The notes below the pieces were generated by a model. It saw only the letters and a list, made by a program, of their open reading frames with translations, made no database searches and was not told where the DNA came from. 64,000 nucleotides of DNA from Lentzea guizhouensis. GTDB lineage: Bacteria; Actinomycetota; Actinomycetes; Mycobacteriales; Pseudonocardiaceae. A program made the position numbers and the translations under genes. Below are positions 17,424-26,111 of this stretch, in pieces (within the stretch, counting starts at the first letter, position 1; every line of letters starts with the position of its first letter). Location: the NCBI RefSeq assembly GCF_001701025.1, contig NZ_CP016793.1, forward strand, positions 2,170,001-2,234,000, read 5' to 3'.

Positions 17424-18586
17424 CAGAAGAAGTCCGCCAGCCGCGGCACGCCGGCCGAGCCGACGAGCTGGTCCAGCGCGACCGCGTCCGCCGGGTCGCC
17501 TTCGAGCAGGCCCGCGCGCCGCAACGCGTGGGTGTTCTGGAATCCGGCGAACCACGGTCCGAGCGCACGGGCGTGCATCCGCACCGCACCGGAACCGCCC
17601 GGCTCGACGCGCACCACGCCGTCCGACGCCACGATCCGGCACAGACCCGCGTGCCACGGCGCGTGCGGGTCGACGACCTCCAGGTCCACCGCGAGGTCGC
17701 CGGTCCGCGGCCAGCCCCGTGCGGCGACGGCGGCCGGCAGGTCGACGACCCGCAGCATCCAGGTCGAGGTCTGCACGGAGTAGCGCAGCGGCGTGGCGCC
17801 GAGCAGGTCGACGGTCGCCGGGTCCACCACCCGCAGGTCGATCGCCTCCAGCGTGCCGGCCCAGGACTTGAGGGAGGCGAGGAGGTTCAGCTGGGCGTCG
17901 AGGTCGACGCCGACGAGGTCGAACACCTTGAGCCGGCCCATGTCGCCGCCGGGCTCGCGTTTCGCGGTCAGGTAGCCGCGCAGGCCGTCCGGTCCCGGCA
18001 GCACGCTCACGAGGTCCATCTCGAGCACCTTCGAGAGGTCGATCCGCGGCGGGCGGCGGTCGGCCATGCCGTCGATCGTCCGCGCCACCTCGAGGTAGCA
18101 GTCGCGCAGCGCGGTGAGATCGCTCTCACCGGCCGGGCGCGACGCTATCAGCTCGGCGGGACGGGGAACTGAGAGCACCCTGTCCATCGGGATCTCGAGC
18201 CACTCGAACCGCCCGGCACGCTCCCAGCCCCGGCCGCGGTAGAACGTCGGCACGGTCGGGTACAGCGCCGAGACCGGCTGGCCGTGCTCCCGCATGACAC
18301 CGATCGCCGCGTCCAGCAACGCGGCCGCGACGCCGCGGCCGCGGAAGGCGCCGTCCACGGCGACACCGCCGATCCCGCCCATGGGAACCGCGGCGCCGCC
18401 GTAGAACTGGCCGAACGCGCCGACGCTGAGCACGCCGGCGACCTGGCCGTCGAGCTCGGCGACGAGCCCGTGCGTGCCGGGACGCACCAGCCGTTCTGGC
18501 CGCTCGGTCGAGTTGAACGCCACCTTGCGGAGCCGGAACACCGCGTCCAGGTCGTCTTCGACGTACTCACGGATGTGCACGGACAC
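17423..18586 (-). CDS. Eis-like GNAT acetyltransferase
   Basis: A 387-residue acetyltransferase with the three-part layout of the Eis family: an N-terminal GNAT domain, a second GNAT-like domain and a C-terminal SCP2-like domain. The acetyl-CoA loop is GGVAVDGAFRGRGVAAAL (about 72-89), and PTFYRGRGWERAG follows. The protein ends in a phenylalanine pair (ADFF), like the conserved C-terminal Phe whose carboxylate serves as base in Eis. Mycobacterial Eis acetylates aminoglycosides and some host proteins; the target here is unknown. The start is GTG. It lies 4 bases after the dehydrogenase stop and overlaps the methyltransferase start. Confidence 0.87.
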   Translation of the reverse strand: MSVHIREYVEDDLDAVFRLRKVAFNSTERPERLVRPGTHGLVAELDGQVAGVLSVGAFGQFYGGAAVPMGGIGGVAVDGAFRGRGVAAALLDAAIGVMREHGQPVSALYPTVPTFYRGRGWERAGRFEWLEIPMDRVLSVPRPAELIASRPAGESDLTALRDCYLEVARTIDGMADRRPPRIDLSKVLEMDLVSVLPGPDGLRGYLTAKREPGGDMGRLKVFDLVGVDLDAQLNLLASLKSWAGTLEAIDLRVVDPATVDLLGATPLRYSVQTSTWMLRVVDLPAAVAARGWPRTGDLAVDLEVVDPHAPWHAGLCRIVASDGVVRVEPGGSGAVRMHARALGPWFAGFQNTHALRRAGLLEGDPADAVALDQLVGSAGVPRLADFF

Positions 18587-18590
18587 CTAT

Positions 18591-19406
18591 CTACCAGGTG
18601 AAGAAGCCCTGGCCGGTCTTCCGTCCCAACTCGCCCCGCGCCACCTTGTCGCGCAGCAGCCGCGGCGGTTCGAAGCGCGGCCCGAGCTCGGCGGCGAGGT
18701 GTTCGGCGATGGCCAGCCGCACGTCGAGCCCGACCAGGTCGGTGAGCTCCAGCGGGCCCATCGGCCAGCGGTAGCCGAGCTTCATGCCGGTGTCGATGTC
18801 GGCGGCGGAGGCGACACCCTCCTCCAGCATCCGGATGGCCTCCACGCCGACCGCGACGCCCAGCCGCGAGGTCGCGAAGCCGGGCGAGTCCCGCACCTCG
18901 ATGACGGTCTTCCCCAGCTGTTCGGCCCACGTTCGGGCCTTGGCCACGTTGGCGGGGTCGACACCGTCGTGGTGGACGAGCTCGACGAGCTGCTGCACCG
19001 GGACGGGGTTGAAGAAGTGCATGCCCAGCACGCGTTCGCCGGGCAGCCCGGTGGCGATCTCGGCGATCGACAGCGACGAGGTGTTGGACGCGAGCACCGC
19101 GTCCGGGCACTTCGCCGCGGCGTCGCCGAGGACCTGCTGCTTGAGCGGCACGTTCTCCGGCACGGCCTCGACGACCAGCTCCGCGTCCACGGGCAGCTCA
19201 CCGGTGCTCAGCCTCGCGAACACGGCGTCCGCGTCCGCGAGCTTGCCCTTCTCCCGCGCCTTGTCGAGCGACCGCCGGACGGCGAGCCTGCCCTGCTCGG
19301 CCCGCTCGGCGTCCGCCTCGGCCAGCGTGACCTCGTGACCGCCGGCGAGCAGCAGGTGGGCGATGCCCGCGCCCATCGTGCCGCCGCCGATGACGACGGC
19401 CTTCAC
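18591..19406 (-). CDS. 3-hydroxyacyl-CoA (3-hydroxybutyryl-CoA) dehydrogenase
   Basis: A 271-residue NAD(P)-dependent dehydrogenase of the FadB/Hbd family. The Rossmann signature VIGGGTMGAGIAHLL starts at residue 4. ASNTSSL, the catalytic His in GMHFFNPVP, and RDSPGFATSRL follow. The C-terminal helical domain carries GYRWPMGPLELTDLVG and ends in KTGQGFFTW. It probably acts in fatty-acid or branched-chain oxidation. The GTG start overlaps the stop of the EthD-domain gene (GTGA). It is downstream of that gene and upstream of the Eis-like gene in a leftward run. Confidence 0.92.
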   Translation of the reverse strand: MKAVVIGGGTMGAGIAHLLLAGGHEVTLAEADAERAEQGRLAVRRSLDKAREKGKLADADAVFARLSTGELPVDAELVVEAVPENVPLKQQVLGDAAAKCPDAVLASNTSSLSIAEIATGLPGERVLGMHFFNPVPVQQLVELVHHDGVDPANVAKARTWAEQLGKTVIEVRDSPGFATSRLGVAVGVEAIRMLEEGVASAADIDTGMKLGYRWPMGPLELTDLVGLDVRLAIAEHLAAELGPRFEPPRLLRDKVARGELGRKTGQGFFTW

Positions 19407-19723
19407 CGCTCGACCACCTCGGCGCTGAACATCGCGACGAGCTCCATGCCGCCGATCTCGGCGAGGTTGGCACCGGAGGAGGCCCACTCGGGCGTCTGCA
19501 CGGCCGCCTTCATCGCCTCGGCGGACTCGAAGTACATCTCGGCGACCAGGTGGAGCTCGGTGTCGCCGAGGAACCCGGCGAAGAAGACGTTCTGCACCTT
19601 GGCGACCTCGGCCCGCAGCAGGCCGGGCACGGAGGCGACGATCGGCAGGTGCGACTCGAAGTACCTCTCGTCGAAGGCCTCCGGGTCGGCGGGCTTCCGG
19701 TAGAGCGCGATGTACTTGATCAT
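19403..19723 (-). CDS. EthD-domain protein
   Basis: A 106-residue protein of the EthD family, dimeric alpha-beta barrels first named from an ether-degradation locus. It shows the family pattern KYIALYRKPADPEAFDERY, SHLPIVASVPGL and a C-terminal ELVAMF strand. I chose the ATG at 19723, preceded by GAGGAGG about 10 bases upstream. It is coupled to the dehydrogenase gene, so it may support the same catabolic step, but EthD proteins often have no known activity. Confidence 0.88.
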   Translation of the reverse strand: MIKYIALYRKPADPEAFDERYFESHLPIVASVPGLLRAEVAKVQNVFFAGFLGDTELHLVAEMYFESAEAMKAAVQTPEWASSGANLAEIGGMELVAMFSAEVVER

Positions 19724-19797
19724 GTGACGGCATCCTCCTCGACTCGCCGAGCACTGTAACGCCGACGGCACCCGCGGGCGCAGGGCACGATGGTGAG

Positions 19798-20445
19798 GTG
19801 CGGATCATCCTGCTGCGCCACGGCCAGAGCCTCGGCAACGTCGACGAGCTCGCCTACTGCCGCATCCCCGACCACGCCCTGCCGCTCACCGAGCGGGGCG
19901 AGCGCGAGGCCCGCGCGGCCGGTCCGGTGATCGCCGGGCTGGCCGGAGACGGCCCGGTCGCGGCGTACGTGTCGCCGTACCAGCGCACCCGCCGGACGTT
20001 CGAGCTGCTGGGGATCGAGACCGAACGGGTCGTCACCGAGCCGCGGGTGCGCGAGCAGGACTGGGGCAACCTGCAGGACCCGGTGCAGCAGGAGGTGCTC
20101 AAGCACCAGCGGCACGCGTTCGGGCACTTCTTCTTCCGGCTGCCCAACGGCGAGTCGGGCGCGGACGTGGACGACCGGGTGGCGGCGTTCCTGGACGGCC
20201 TGACGGTGCGGATGCACAAGGACGAGGGGCACCCGAAGACGGTGCTGGTCGTCTCGCACGGCCTGACGATCAGGTTGTTGTGCCGCAGGTTCTTCGACTG
20301 GAGCATCGACCTGTTCGAGTCGCTGTCCAATCCGGACACCTGCGAGCACCGGGTGCTGGACCACGACGGGACGGGGTGGAAGCTGGATCGCCCGTTCGTC
20401 CAGTGGCGCGACTCACCGGACGGGACGACCCAGCTGGCTCCTTAA
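19798..20445 (+). CDS. Histidine phosphatase (phosphoglycerate-mutase-like)
   Basis: A 215-residue member of the histidine phosphatase superfamily. The RHG motif at the N-terminus (LLRHGQS, His8) supplies the phospho-acceptor. The second catalytic His lies in VVSHGLTIR. The long insert between them ([19 protein letters not shown]) is typical of fungal/actinomycete phosphatases rather than glycolytic mutase. The start is GTG. The stop codon TAA overlaps the stop of the convergent rpmF gene by two bases (TTAA), so there is no spacer or terminator between them. Confidence 0.88.
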   Translation: MRIILLRHGQSLGNVDELAYCRIPDHALPLTERGEREARAAGPVIAGLAGDGPVAAYVSPYQRTRRTFELLGIETERVVTEPRVREQDWGNLQDPVQQEVLKHQRHAFGHFFFRLPNGESGADVDDRVAAFLDGLTVRMHKDEGHPKTVLVVSHGLTIRLLCRRFFDWSIDLFESLSNPDTCEHRVLDHDGTGWKLDRPFVQWRDSPDGTTQLAP

Positions 20446-20603
20446 AGGAGTCCCCGTTTGTAAGCGGCGACAAGTCGGCGCGGGACGAGGAGTTCCTTGC
20501 CGTCCAACGTCCGGACGCGCACCAGGTCCGGTGCGGTCGCCTTCCACTGCGAGCGGCGGTGCCGGGTGTTGGAGCGAGACGTCTTGCGCTTGGGGACGGC
20601 CAT
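20442..20603 (-). CDS. rpmF: 50S ribosomal protein bL32, cysteine-free
   Basis: A 53-residue bL32 ([20 protein letters not shown] at the start). It contains no cysteine, so it lacks the zinc-binding residues found in the zinc-type paralogue. It is the last gene of the leftward unit and its ATG overlaps the stop of rpmE2 (TGATG). In actinobacteria such C-minus proteins replace the zinc forms when zinc is scarce. Control is probably from the Zur box at 21751-21770. The gene is shorter than most gene callers' thresholds. Confidence 0.95.
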   Translation of the reverse strand: MAVPKRKTSRSNTRHRRSQWKATAPDLVRVRTLDGKELLVPRRLVAAYKRGLL

Positions 20604-20854
20604 CAGCGCTCCCGCTTCCCGTAGCGGCGGTTGAACTTCTCCACCCGGCCGGCGGTGTCGACCAGGCGCTGGGTGCCGGTCCAGAACGGGTGCGAGTCGG
20701 CGGTGATGTCGACGGCCAGCAACGGGTAGGTGTTGCCGTCCTCCCACTCGATCGTCCGGTTCGAGGTGGCCGTCGAGCGGGTCAGGAACGTCTTGCCGGT
20801 GGACGCGTCCTGGAAGACCACCGGGTGGTAGTCGGGGTGGATGCCGGGCTTCAT
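20603..20854 (-). CDS. rpmE2: 50S ribosomal protein bL31 type B, cysteine-free
   Basis: An 83-residue bL31 ([16 protein letters not shown] at the start) with no cysteine. The zinc CxxC motif of type A is absent, so this is the zinc-independent form that replaces RpmE in zinc starvation and so frees zinc. The ATG overlaps the stop of the CobW-like gene (ATGA), and the stop overlaps the start of rpmF. The three genes form a leftward operon beginning at a Zur box. Confidence 0.96.
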   Translation of the reverse strand: MKPGIHPDYHPVVFQDASTGKTFLTRSTATSNRTIEWEDGNTYPLLAVDITADSHPFWTGTQRLVDTAGRVEKFNRRYGKRER

Positions 20855-21735
20855 GTCTGCAACTTCCTGATCGAGTCCACGAAGGACAGTTCGTCGTCGG
20901 TGAGCAGCGCGTCGGCGAACGCGGCGGTGATGCCGTCCGGTTCGCCGACGGTGATCGCCACGATCTGGGTGGTCCTGCCGCCACGCGGTCCGCCGGTGCC
21001 GACGCGCAGCCCGCCGCCCGCGGACTCCAGGTGCAGCGCGGTGTCCGGTTCGTCGGCGACCCACAGCCGGCCGCGCGAGCGCACGACCGTGCCGTCGAGC
21101 AACGCGTCGAGCGCGTCGTTCAACCGCTTCGGGTGGAACGGGCGGTCCGCGGTGAAAACCGCCGTGGAGACACCGCATTCGGGGACGAGCGGGATCATCC
21201 TGGGCCTGGTGCCGCGCTGGACGACCACCGTGTCGGGCGTGCAGCGGTGCGCGCCGGGAGCCACCCGGTCGAGCACGGCGAGCGTGCGTTCGTCGGCGTC
21301 GCCCTGCAGCACCAGCACGTCCGCCGCCTCGGCCTGCGCGACCACGACCTGGGCGACCGTGCGCTGGTCGCTGACCATCGAGGCGTCGCCGAGCGCGTCG
21401 TCGAGCCAGCTCCTGGCGTCCAGCACGGTGATCACACATTCCACGTCCACGTCGAGGTCGCGGCGCACGACGTCCGGTTCCAGCAACGGGTCCAGGTGCA
21501 GCACGACCGTGTGCCCGTTCAGCGCTTCGAGCAACGCCTTCAGGTCCTCGCGCACGGTGCAGGACATGCAGTCGTGCAGCAGATCGACCTCGGTCGCGAC
21601 GCCGTCGACCCAGCGCCGGACCGCGGTGGGCGTGGCGACGTGCCGGACCAGCACCGATCCGGGCCGGTCGCGCCACACCCGCACGGCCACGTCGTGCTCG
21701 ACCAGCCCCGCCACCATGACGACAACGGTTTCCAT
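20851..21735 (-). CDS. CobW/COG0523-like putative zinc chaperone without P-loop
   Basis: A 294-residue relative of the CobW/YciC metallochaperones. The C-terminal CobW_C-like half is recognisable ([27 protein letters not shown]). The metal motif is present as [16 protein letters not shown], near residue 57. The N-terminus ([16 protein letters not shown]) lacks the GxxGxGKT P-loop, so GTP binding in the usual way is unlikely. Mycobacterial Rv0106, also next to zinc-free ribosomal genes, has the same look. I chose the ATG at 21735, just beside the Zur box; upstream frames cross that box. It probably handles zinc during starvation, but the mechanism is unknown. Confidence 0.85.
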   Translation of the reverse strand: METVVVMVAGLVEHDVAVRVWRDRPGSVLVRHVATPTAVRRWVDGVATEVDLLHDCMSCTVREDLKALLEALNGHTVVLHLDPLLEPDVVRRDLDVDVECVITVLDARSWLDDALGDASMVSDQRTVAQVVVAQAEAADVLVLQGDADERTLAVLDRVAPGAHRCTPDTVVVQRGTRPRMIPLVPECGVSTAVFTADRPFHPKRLNDALDALLDGTVVRSRGRLWVADEPDTALHLESAGGGLRVGTGGPRGGRTTQIVAITVGEPDGITAAFADALLTDDELSFVDSIRKLQT

Positions 21736-21750
21736 GTGCGCTACCGTAGA

Positions 21751-21770
21751 TGAAAACGAATGTCGTTTCA
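21751..21770. promoter_or_regulatory. Zur box between two zinc-starvation operons
   Basis: The near-palindrome TGAAAACGAATGTCGTTTCA pairs TGAAAACGA with the complement of TCGTTTCA. It closely fits the actinobacterial Zur operator (TGAAAA...TTTTCA type). It lies 15 bases before the CobW-like start and 31 bases before rpmB, and both divergent operons hold only zinc-sparing genes. Repression by Zur when zinc is present is therefore very likely, though no zur gene is in the window. Confidence 0.88.
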
Positions 21771-21801
21771 ATCTGGTTGTCCCAACCTGGGAGGTACGCA
21801 C

Positions 21802-22032
21802 ATGCGCTGCCAGCTGACGGGCCGTGAGCCCGGCTTCGGCAACCGCGTCTCGCACTCGCAACGCAAGACCCGGCGGCGCTGGAACCCGAACGTCCAGCGC
21901 AAGCGGTACTGGGTGCCGTCGCTGAACCGGTTCGTGACGCTGACGCTGTCCACGAAGGCCATCAAGACCGTCGACAAGCGCGGGATCGAGGCCGTCGTGG
22001 CCCAGCTGCGCGCGCAGGGGGTCAAGGTCTGA
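21802..22032 (+). CDS. rpmB: 50S ribosomal protein bL28, zinc-independent paralogue
   Basis: A 76-residue bL28 ([20 protein letters not shown] at the start, then RRWNPN). The zinc form has two CxxC pairs; here only Cys3 remains, so it cannot hold the metal. A good ribosome site (GGGAGGT) lies before the ATG. It is the first gene of the rightward rpmB-rpmG-rpsN-rpsR operon, and its stop overlaps the start of rpmG (TGATG). Expression is expected only when Zur leaves its box. Confidence 0.96.
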   Translation: MRCQLTGREPGFGNRVSHSQRKTRRRWNPNVQRKRYWVPSLNRFVTLTLSTKAIKTVDKRGIEAVVAQLRAQGVKV

Positions 22033-22199
22033 TGGCGAAGGGCAACGACGTCCGGCCGATCATCAAGATGCGGTCGACCGCGGGCACCGGGTTCACCTAC
22101 GTGACCCGCAAGAACCGCCGCAACGACCCGGACCGGCTGGTGCTGCGCAAGTACGACCCCGTCGCGCGCAAGCACGTCGACTTCAAGGAGGAGCGCTGA
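22032..22199 (+). CDS. rpmG: 50S ribosomal protein bL33, cysteine-free
   Basis: A 55-residue bL33 ([20 protein letters not shown] at the start, with [15 protein letters not shown]). It contains no cysteine, so the zinc ribbon of the C-plus form is lost. The ATG overlaps the stop of rpmB and the stop overlaps the ATG of rpsN, both as TGATG. It is too short for many gene callers but is clearly a real gene by sequence and position. Confidence 0.96.
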   Translation: MAKGNDVRPIIKMRSTAGTGFTYVTRKNRRNDPDRLVLRKYDPVARKHVDFKEER

Positions 22200-22492
22200 T
22201 GGCCAAGAAGTCCAAGATCGCGGCCGATCAGCGGCGGCGTGAGGTGGTGGCGCGGTACGCGTCGCGCCGCGCGGAGCTCAAGGAGATGCTGCGGCACCCG
22301 GAGACGCGCGCGGAAGCGGTGCTGGGCCTGCAGAAGCTGCCCAGGGACGCGTCGCCGACCCGGCTCCGCAACCGGGACGTGGTGGACGGGCGGCCGCGTG
22401 CCTACTTCCGCGCGTTCGGGCTGTCGCGGTTGCGGCTGCGGGAGATGGCCCACCGCGGCGAGCTCCCCGGCGTGTCGAAGGCGAGCTGGTGA
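22199..22492 (+). CDS. rpsN: 30S ribosomal protein uS14, cysteine-free long form
   Basis: A 97-residue uS14 ([20 protein letters not shown] at the start). The long form with no CxxC motifs replaces the short zinc form of 61 residues. Signatures are [15 protein letters not shown] and the C-terminal [19 protein letters not shown]. The start overlaps rpmG and the stop overlaps rpsR (TGATG). It is the third gene of the Zur-linked operon. Confidence 0.96.
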   Translation: MAKKSKIAADQRRREVVARYASRRAELKEMLRHPETRAEAVLGLQKLPRDASPTRLRNRDVVDGRPRAYFRAFGLSRLRLREMAHRGELPGVSKASW

Positions 22493-22722
22493 TGCGGGAG
22501 AAGCGGCCGCTCAAGCCCAGGCAGAACCTGCTCGCGAAGGAGGGCGTGGCGGTCGTCGACTGGAAGGACGTCACGCTGCTGCGCAAGTTCATCTCGGACC
22601 GGGGCAAGATCCGGTCCCGCCGGGTGACCGGCCTGACGCCGCAGCAGCAGCGCCAGGTCGCCACCGCGGTCAAAAACGCACGGGAGATGGCTTTGCTGCC
22701 GTACCCGTCGCAAGGGCGATAA
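22492..22722 (+). CDS. rpsR: 30S ribosomal protein bS18, cysteine-free
   Basis: A 76-residue bS18 ([15 protein letters not shown] near the start, then [18 protein letters not shown] and [20 protein letters not shown]). It lacks the cysteines seen in the zinc paralogue. I chose ATG 22492 because the other junctions of the operon have the same TGATG overlap; a GTG three bases upstream is the alternative. The last 53 bases overlap the end of a leftward membrane-protein gene. Confidence 0.94.
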   Translation: MREKRPLKPRQNLLAKEGVAVVDWKDVTLLRKFISDRGKIRSRRVTGLTPQQQRQVATAVKNAREMALLPYPSQGR

Positions 22723-23026
22723 CGCGCATTGCCGCGCTGGCCAGGAAGGCCAGCGCGGCGAGCTGCACCAGCAACGCGAGCACCCAGGTCGTGTGTTCGT
22801 CGACCGTCAGATCGCCACGAACACCGACCAGGAAGGTCGCGTAGAGGCCCCAGCACTGCAGCGCGGCCAGCGCGGCCCCGACGACCGTGGTGCGCAACGA
22901 GACCACCACCACGACCGCTGCCAGCAGGAACAGGGCCAGGACCGGCCAGGCGCCGGTGAACGTGGTCACACCGACACCGCCGCCGAATCCCAGTGCGGAG
23001 CCATAACCACCCGCCATTCTTCTCAT
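22670..23026 (-). CDS. Small membrane protein of unknown function
   Basis: A protein of about 118 residues with three predicted transmembrane segments ([58 protein letters not shown]) joined by short loops, one with [10 protein letters not shown] do not recognise the family. Three in-frame starts lie close together (GTG 23062, ATG 23026, ATG 23017), with no clear ribosome site. The 3' end overlaps rpsR by 53 bases in a tail-to-tail arrangement. It is plausible as a gene because the hydrophobic segments are well spaced. Confidence 0.6.
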   Translation of the reverse strand: MRRMAGGYGSALGFGGGVGVTTFTGAWPVLALFLLAAVVVVVSLRTTVVGAALAALQCWGLYATFLVGVRGDLTVDEHTTWVLALLVQLAALAFLASAAMRVIALATGTAAKPSPVRF

Positions 23027-23109
23027 CAGTGGTCCATATCGCGAAGTTGAGATCCGCGCCACCTCTCCGGCGGCAAGTTGGTGCTTTCGTGTGAGGCACG
23101 ATCACGCGA

Positions 23110-23742
23110 ATGAACCTGTACGACGTTGTGCACCGCCGCCGCGACACCCGCGGGGAGTTCACCGGGGCGGAGATCCCGCCCGACGTCCTGCGCCGGGTGC
23201 TGACCGCCGCCCACGCCGCCCCGAGCGTGGGCCTGTCCCAGCCGTGGGACTTCGTGCTGGTGCGGGACGAGTCCGTGCGCCGCGCGTTCCGCGACCACGT
23301 GCAGGCCGAACGCAGCGTCTTCGCCGCCTCGCTCGACGCCGGCCGCGCCGAGGCGTTCGCCCGGATCAAGGTCGAGGGCGTCATGGAGTCGTCGCTGGGC
23401 ATCGTCGTGACCTACGACCCCGACCGCGGCTCACCGGCGGTGCTCGGCAGGCACGCGATCGCCGACGCCGGCCTCTACTCGGTGTGTCTGGCGATCCAGA
23501 ACCTGTGGCTCGCCGCGACGGAAGAGGGCCTCGGTGTGGGCTGGGTGAGCTTCTACCGGGAAGATGTGCTGCGCCGCCTGCTGGACATCCCCACCAGGGT
23601 CCGTCCGGTTGCGTGGTTGTGCGTGGGTCCGGTTCGATCACTGCCCGACACGCCCGATCTGGAACGTCACGGTTGGCGCAACCGACTACCCCTTGATGAC
23701 GTCCTGCACCACGATCGGTACGGGGCGCGACCGTCCCGGTAG
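23110..23742 (+). CDS. bluB: 5,6-dimethylbenzimidazole synthase
   Basis: BluB breaks down reduced FMN with oxygen to make dimethylbenzimidazole, the lower ligand of vitamin B12. The 210-residue protein is a nitroreductase-fold enzyme. It shows the BluB signature APSVGLSQPWDFVLVRD and RRRDTRGEFTG near the N-terminus, and LGVGWVSFY and CVGPV later. The size fits. No cobalamin riboswitch fits in the 47-base gap before it, and no other B12 gene is near. Confidence 0.9.
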   Translation: MNLYDVVHRRRDTRGEFTGAEIPPDVLRRVLTAAHAAPSVGLSQPWDFVLVRDESVRRAFRDHVQAERSVFAASLDAGRAEAFARIKVEGVMESSLGIVVTYDPDRGSPAVLGRHAIADAGLYSVCLAIQNLWLAATEEGLGVGWVSFYREDVLRRLLDIPTRVRPVAWLCVGPVRSLPDTPDLERHGWRNRLPLDDVLHHDRYGARPSR

Positions 23743-23786
23743 CCTGTGCAGGCCGCTCGGCGAGTCGGAACGGAGTCGATGAACGA

Positions 23787-25286
23787 GTGGAGCAGCGTGA
23801 TCCGCTGGTAGCGGGCCAGATACCGCGGCTGGACCGGGAGGTCCGCGCGTTGCTCAACGCTGGCCGCCTGCCGGAGGCGAACTCACTTTTCGACGAGGTG
23901 GTCACCAAGGTGTCCCCCGGCGCCGACCGCTGGGTGCGTTCGGCCGTCCTGGTGAACCGCGCCGTGATGGCGTGGCGCCTCGGCCGCATCCCGCTGGCGC
24001 TGGAGCTGGCCGCCGAGGGCTGGACCGACCTCGACGCCGACCGTTCCGACAGCCCGGCCGTCGCCCAGACGATGGGCTCGCTCGGCTACCTGATGGAGGG
24101 CATCGGCAACCGCCGCGCGGCCCTGGACATGCTGCGCCTGTCGGTGCAGGTGGCCCGCCGCGCCGGCAACACCGACACCCTCGCCCACTGCCTGCAGCGC
24201 CTGGGCGGCTCGCTCAACTTCCGCGCCTGCTCCGGCCCGCCCGCGGCCGCTCCGGCGATCTTCGAGGAGGCCCTGGCCTACCTGGAGGAGGGCCTGAGCC
24301 TCGCCAAGGAGGAGATGATGCGCCGGGCGTGCATGGGCGCGCTCGGCCGGTCGCTCGCCGGCGTCGGGCAGCTGGACAAGGCCGAGGAGGTCGGCGCGGA
24401 GACCCTGCGACTGGCGGTGGACGCCGCCGACCTGTGGGGCATCTCGGTCGGCAACTGGGTCCTCGCCGTCGTCCGGCGCGAGCAGGAGGACCTCGACGAG
24501 GCCCGCACCCTCGCGGCCCGCGCGGTGGCGAACGCCGAACGCATCAACGACACGTCACTGCTGCTGCGCTTCTCGACCGAGCTGGCCGACATCTGCCACG
24601 CGCTGGGCGACTCCGTCGGTGAGGCCGAAGCCCTGCGCCGGTCGATGATGGCCGCGAAGACGGCGACCGAGACGTTGCAGGAGGGGCTCGGCCAGGCGTT
24701 GGAGCAACGCAGGGTGGCCGTGCAGGCGCAACGCCTCGCCGTGGCCGCCCAGGAAGCCGCCGCCCGCGACCCGTTGACCGGGCTCGCGAACCGCCTCGGG
24801 CTGGAACGCGCCGCGCAGGCGTTGCTCGAGTCCACCGCCGCCCGCGGCCGGGTGCCGTGGCTGGTCCTGGTGGACGTCGACTGGTTCAAGGGCGTGAACG
24901 ACGACGCCGGTCACGCGGCCGGTGACGCGGCGCTGCGCGAGATCGCGGCGTTGTTGCGCCGCGAGTGCCGTTCCGACGACCTGGTGGCCCGCTGGGCCGG
25001 CGACGAGTTCGTGGTGCTGCTCGGCGACACCGGCCCGAACATGGACGTCGGCCCGAACGTGGCCGAGCGGATCCGCGCGGCCGTCGACGGCCACGACTGG
25101 ACGATGGTGCTCGGCGCGGTCCGGCGCCCGACGGTGAGCATCGGCGTCGCGGCCGGTCCCGCCAAGCTGGACCAGCTGTTCGCGGCCGCGGACATGGCGC
25201 TCTACCGCGCCAAGAGGCACGGCAGGAACCGGGTCGAGGTCGAGCCCTCCGTCGACGAGATCCCGGAGATCGTCTCCGGCAACTGA
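23787..25286 (+). CDS. Diguanylate cyclase with N-terminal TPR-like repeats
   Basis: A 499-residue soluble signalling protein. Residues 15-300 are helical repeats of TPR type (for example LGYLMEGIGNRRAALDMLRLS and GQLDKAEEVGAETLRLA), a likely sensor or scaffold. A coiled linker (300-325) leads to a GGDEF domain beginning DPLTGLANR. The active-site loop is AGDEF at 404-408, a form found in active cyclases. The inhibitory I-site RxxD is present as RSDD at 395-398, five residues upstream. It should make c-di-GMP and be feedback-inhibited. The start is GTG. It is probably a single-gene unit ending in a hairpin. Confidence 0.88.
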   Translation: MEQRDPLVAGQIPRLDREVRALLNAGRLPEANSLFDEVVTKVSPGADRWVRSAVLVNRAVMAWRLGRIPLALELAAEGWTDLDADRSDSPAVAQTMGSLGYLMEGIGNRRAALDMLRLSVQVARRAGNTDTLAHCLQRLGGSLNFRACSGPPAAAPAIFEEALAYLEEGLSLAKEEMMRRACMGALGRSLAGVGQLDKAEEVGAETLRLAVDAADLWGISVGNWVLAVVRREQEDLDEARTLAARAVANAERINDTSLLLRFSTELADICHALGDSVGEAEALRRSMMAAKTATETLQEGLGQALEQRRVAVQAQRLAVAAQEAAARDPLTGLANRLGLERAAQALLESTAARGRVPWLVLVDVDWFKGVNDDAGHAAGDAALREIAALLRRECRSDDLVARWAGDEFVVLLGDTGPNMDVGPNVAERIRAAVDGHDWTMVLGAVRRPTVSIGVAAGPAKLDQLFAAADMALYRAKRHGRNRVEVEPSVDEIPEIVSGN

Positions 25287-25315
25287 GCCGGGTTCCGTGC
25301 GGGAGCCCGGCTCAG
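25283..25315. terminator. Terminator between GGDEF gene and response regulator
   Basis: Perfect 10-bp arms (CTGAGCCGGG at 25283-25292 and its complement at 25306-25315) enclose a 13-base loop. The left arm includes the stop codon of the cyclase gene. It lies between convergent genes, so it can stop transcription from both sides. Confidence 0.75.
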
Positions 25316-25330
25316 CCCGTTCCTCGGTTC

Positions 25331-25978
25331 TCAGGCGATCAAGCCGCCGCGGTAGGCCACCAGCGCGGCCTGCACCCGGTTCACCGCCCCGATCTTGCCG
25401 AGCACCGACGACACGTAGCCCTTCACCGTCGCCTCCGACAGGTGCAGCGTGCCGCCGATCTCCGCGTTCGACATGCCCTGACCGATCAGCACGAGCACCT
25501 CGCGCTCGCGTTCCGACAACGACGCCAGCAACCGGCGTGCCGGCTCGGCCATCCGTTCACCGTCGGCGACGGCGGCCAGGACGCGTGCCGCGACCCCGGG
25601 GTCGAGGACCGCGCCTCCGCGCGCGAGGTCGCGCACGGCCTTGACGAGCTGTTCCGGTTCGGTGTCCTTCAGCAAGAAGCCCGAGGCTCCGAGTCTCAGC
25701 GCTTCCGAGACGTACTCGTCGACGTCGAACGTGGTCAGGATGCACACCCGAGGCGGCTCGGGCAGGGTCCGCAGCCGCCGCAGGGCCGCGAGTCCGTCCG
25801 AGGTGCGCATCCGGATGTCGAGCAGGACCACGTGAGGACGGTGCTGGCGCGCCAGGTCGGCTACCAGGTGTCCGTCATCGCATTCGGCGACGACTTCGAT
25901 GTCCCCGACGCTGCTCAGGATCATGCGAAGGCCGGAACGGACGAGGTCCTCGTCGTCGGCCAGCAGAACCTTGATCAC
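25331..25978 (-). CDS. Orphan NarL/LuxR-family response regulator
   Basis: A 215-residue regulator. The receiver has LLADDE, phospho-acceptor Asp54 (VLLDIRM) and LLKD with the conserved Lys. The C-terminal LuxR-type helix-turn-helix covers about 150-205 (LSEREREVLVLIGQGMSNAEI, and SEATVKGYVSSVLGKI). In actinomycetes such genes usually follow a DesK-type kinase, but none is next to it. The partner must be elsewhere, or the protein responds to small phosphodonors. The target is unknown. Confidence 0.9.
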   Translation of the reverse strand: MIKVLLADDEDLVRSGLRMILSSVGDIEVVAECDDGHLVADLARQHRPHVVLLDIRMRTSDGLAALRRLRTLPEPPRVCILTTFDVDEYVSEALRLGASGFLLKDTEPEQLVKAVRDLARGGAVLDPGVAARVLAAVADGERMAEPARRLLASLSEREREVLVLIGQGMSNAEIGGTLHLSEATVKGYVSSVLGKIGAVNRVQAALVAYRGGLIA

Positions 25979-26111
25979 GACGCCTCCCGCATTGGCGTTC
26001 CGTGCTCCCTCATGAGCGTGATCTTCGCGTACACAGGCCGAAGGTCACGTTAATTCTCAGTTATCTCATCATGTGGTAACGGATTTTCGAGATCGGCGGG
26101 GGCGTTCACAG

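Noticed and set aside
15838..17589. 583-residue version of the nucleotidyltransferase gene
   Set aside because: The upstream half reads through the methyltransferase gene in another frame and has no family signature.
23063..23109. Cobalamin riboswitch before bluB
   Set aside because: The gap of 47 bases is far too short for the aptamer, and no B12-box-like sequence was seen.
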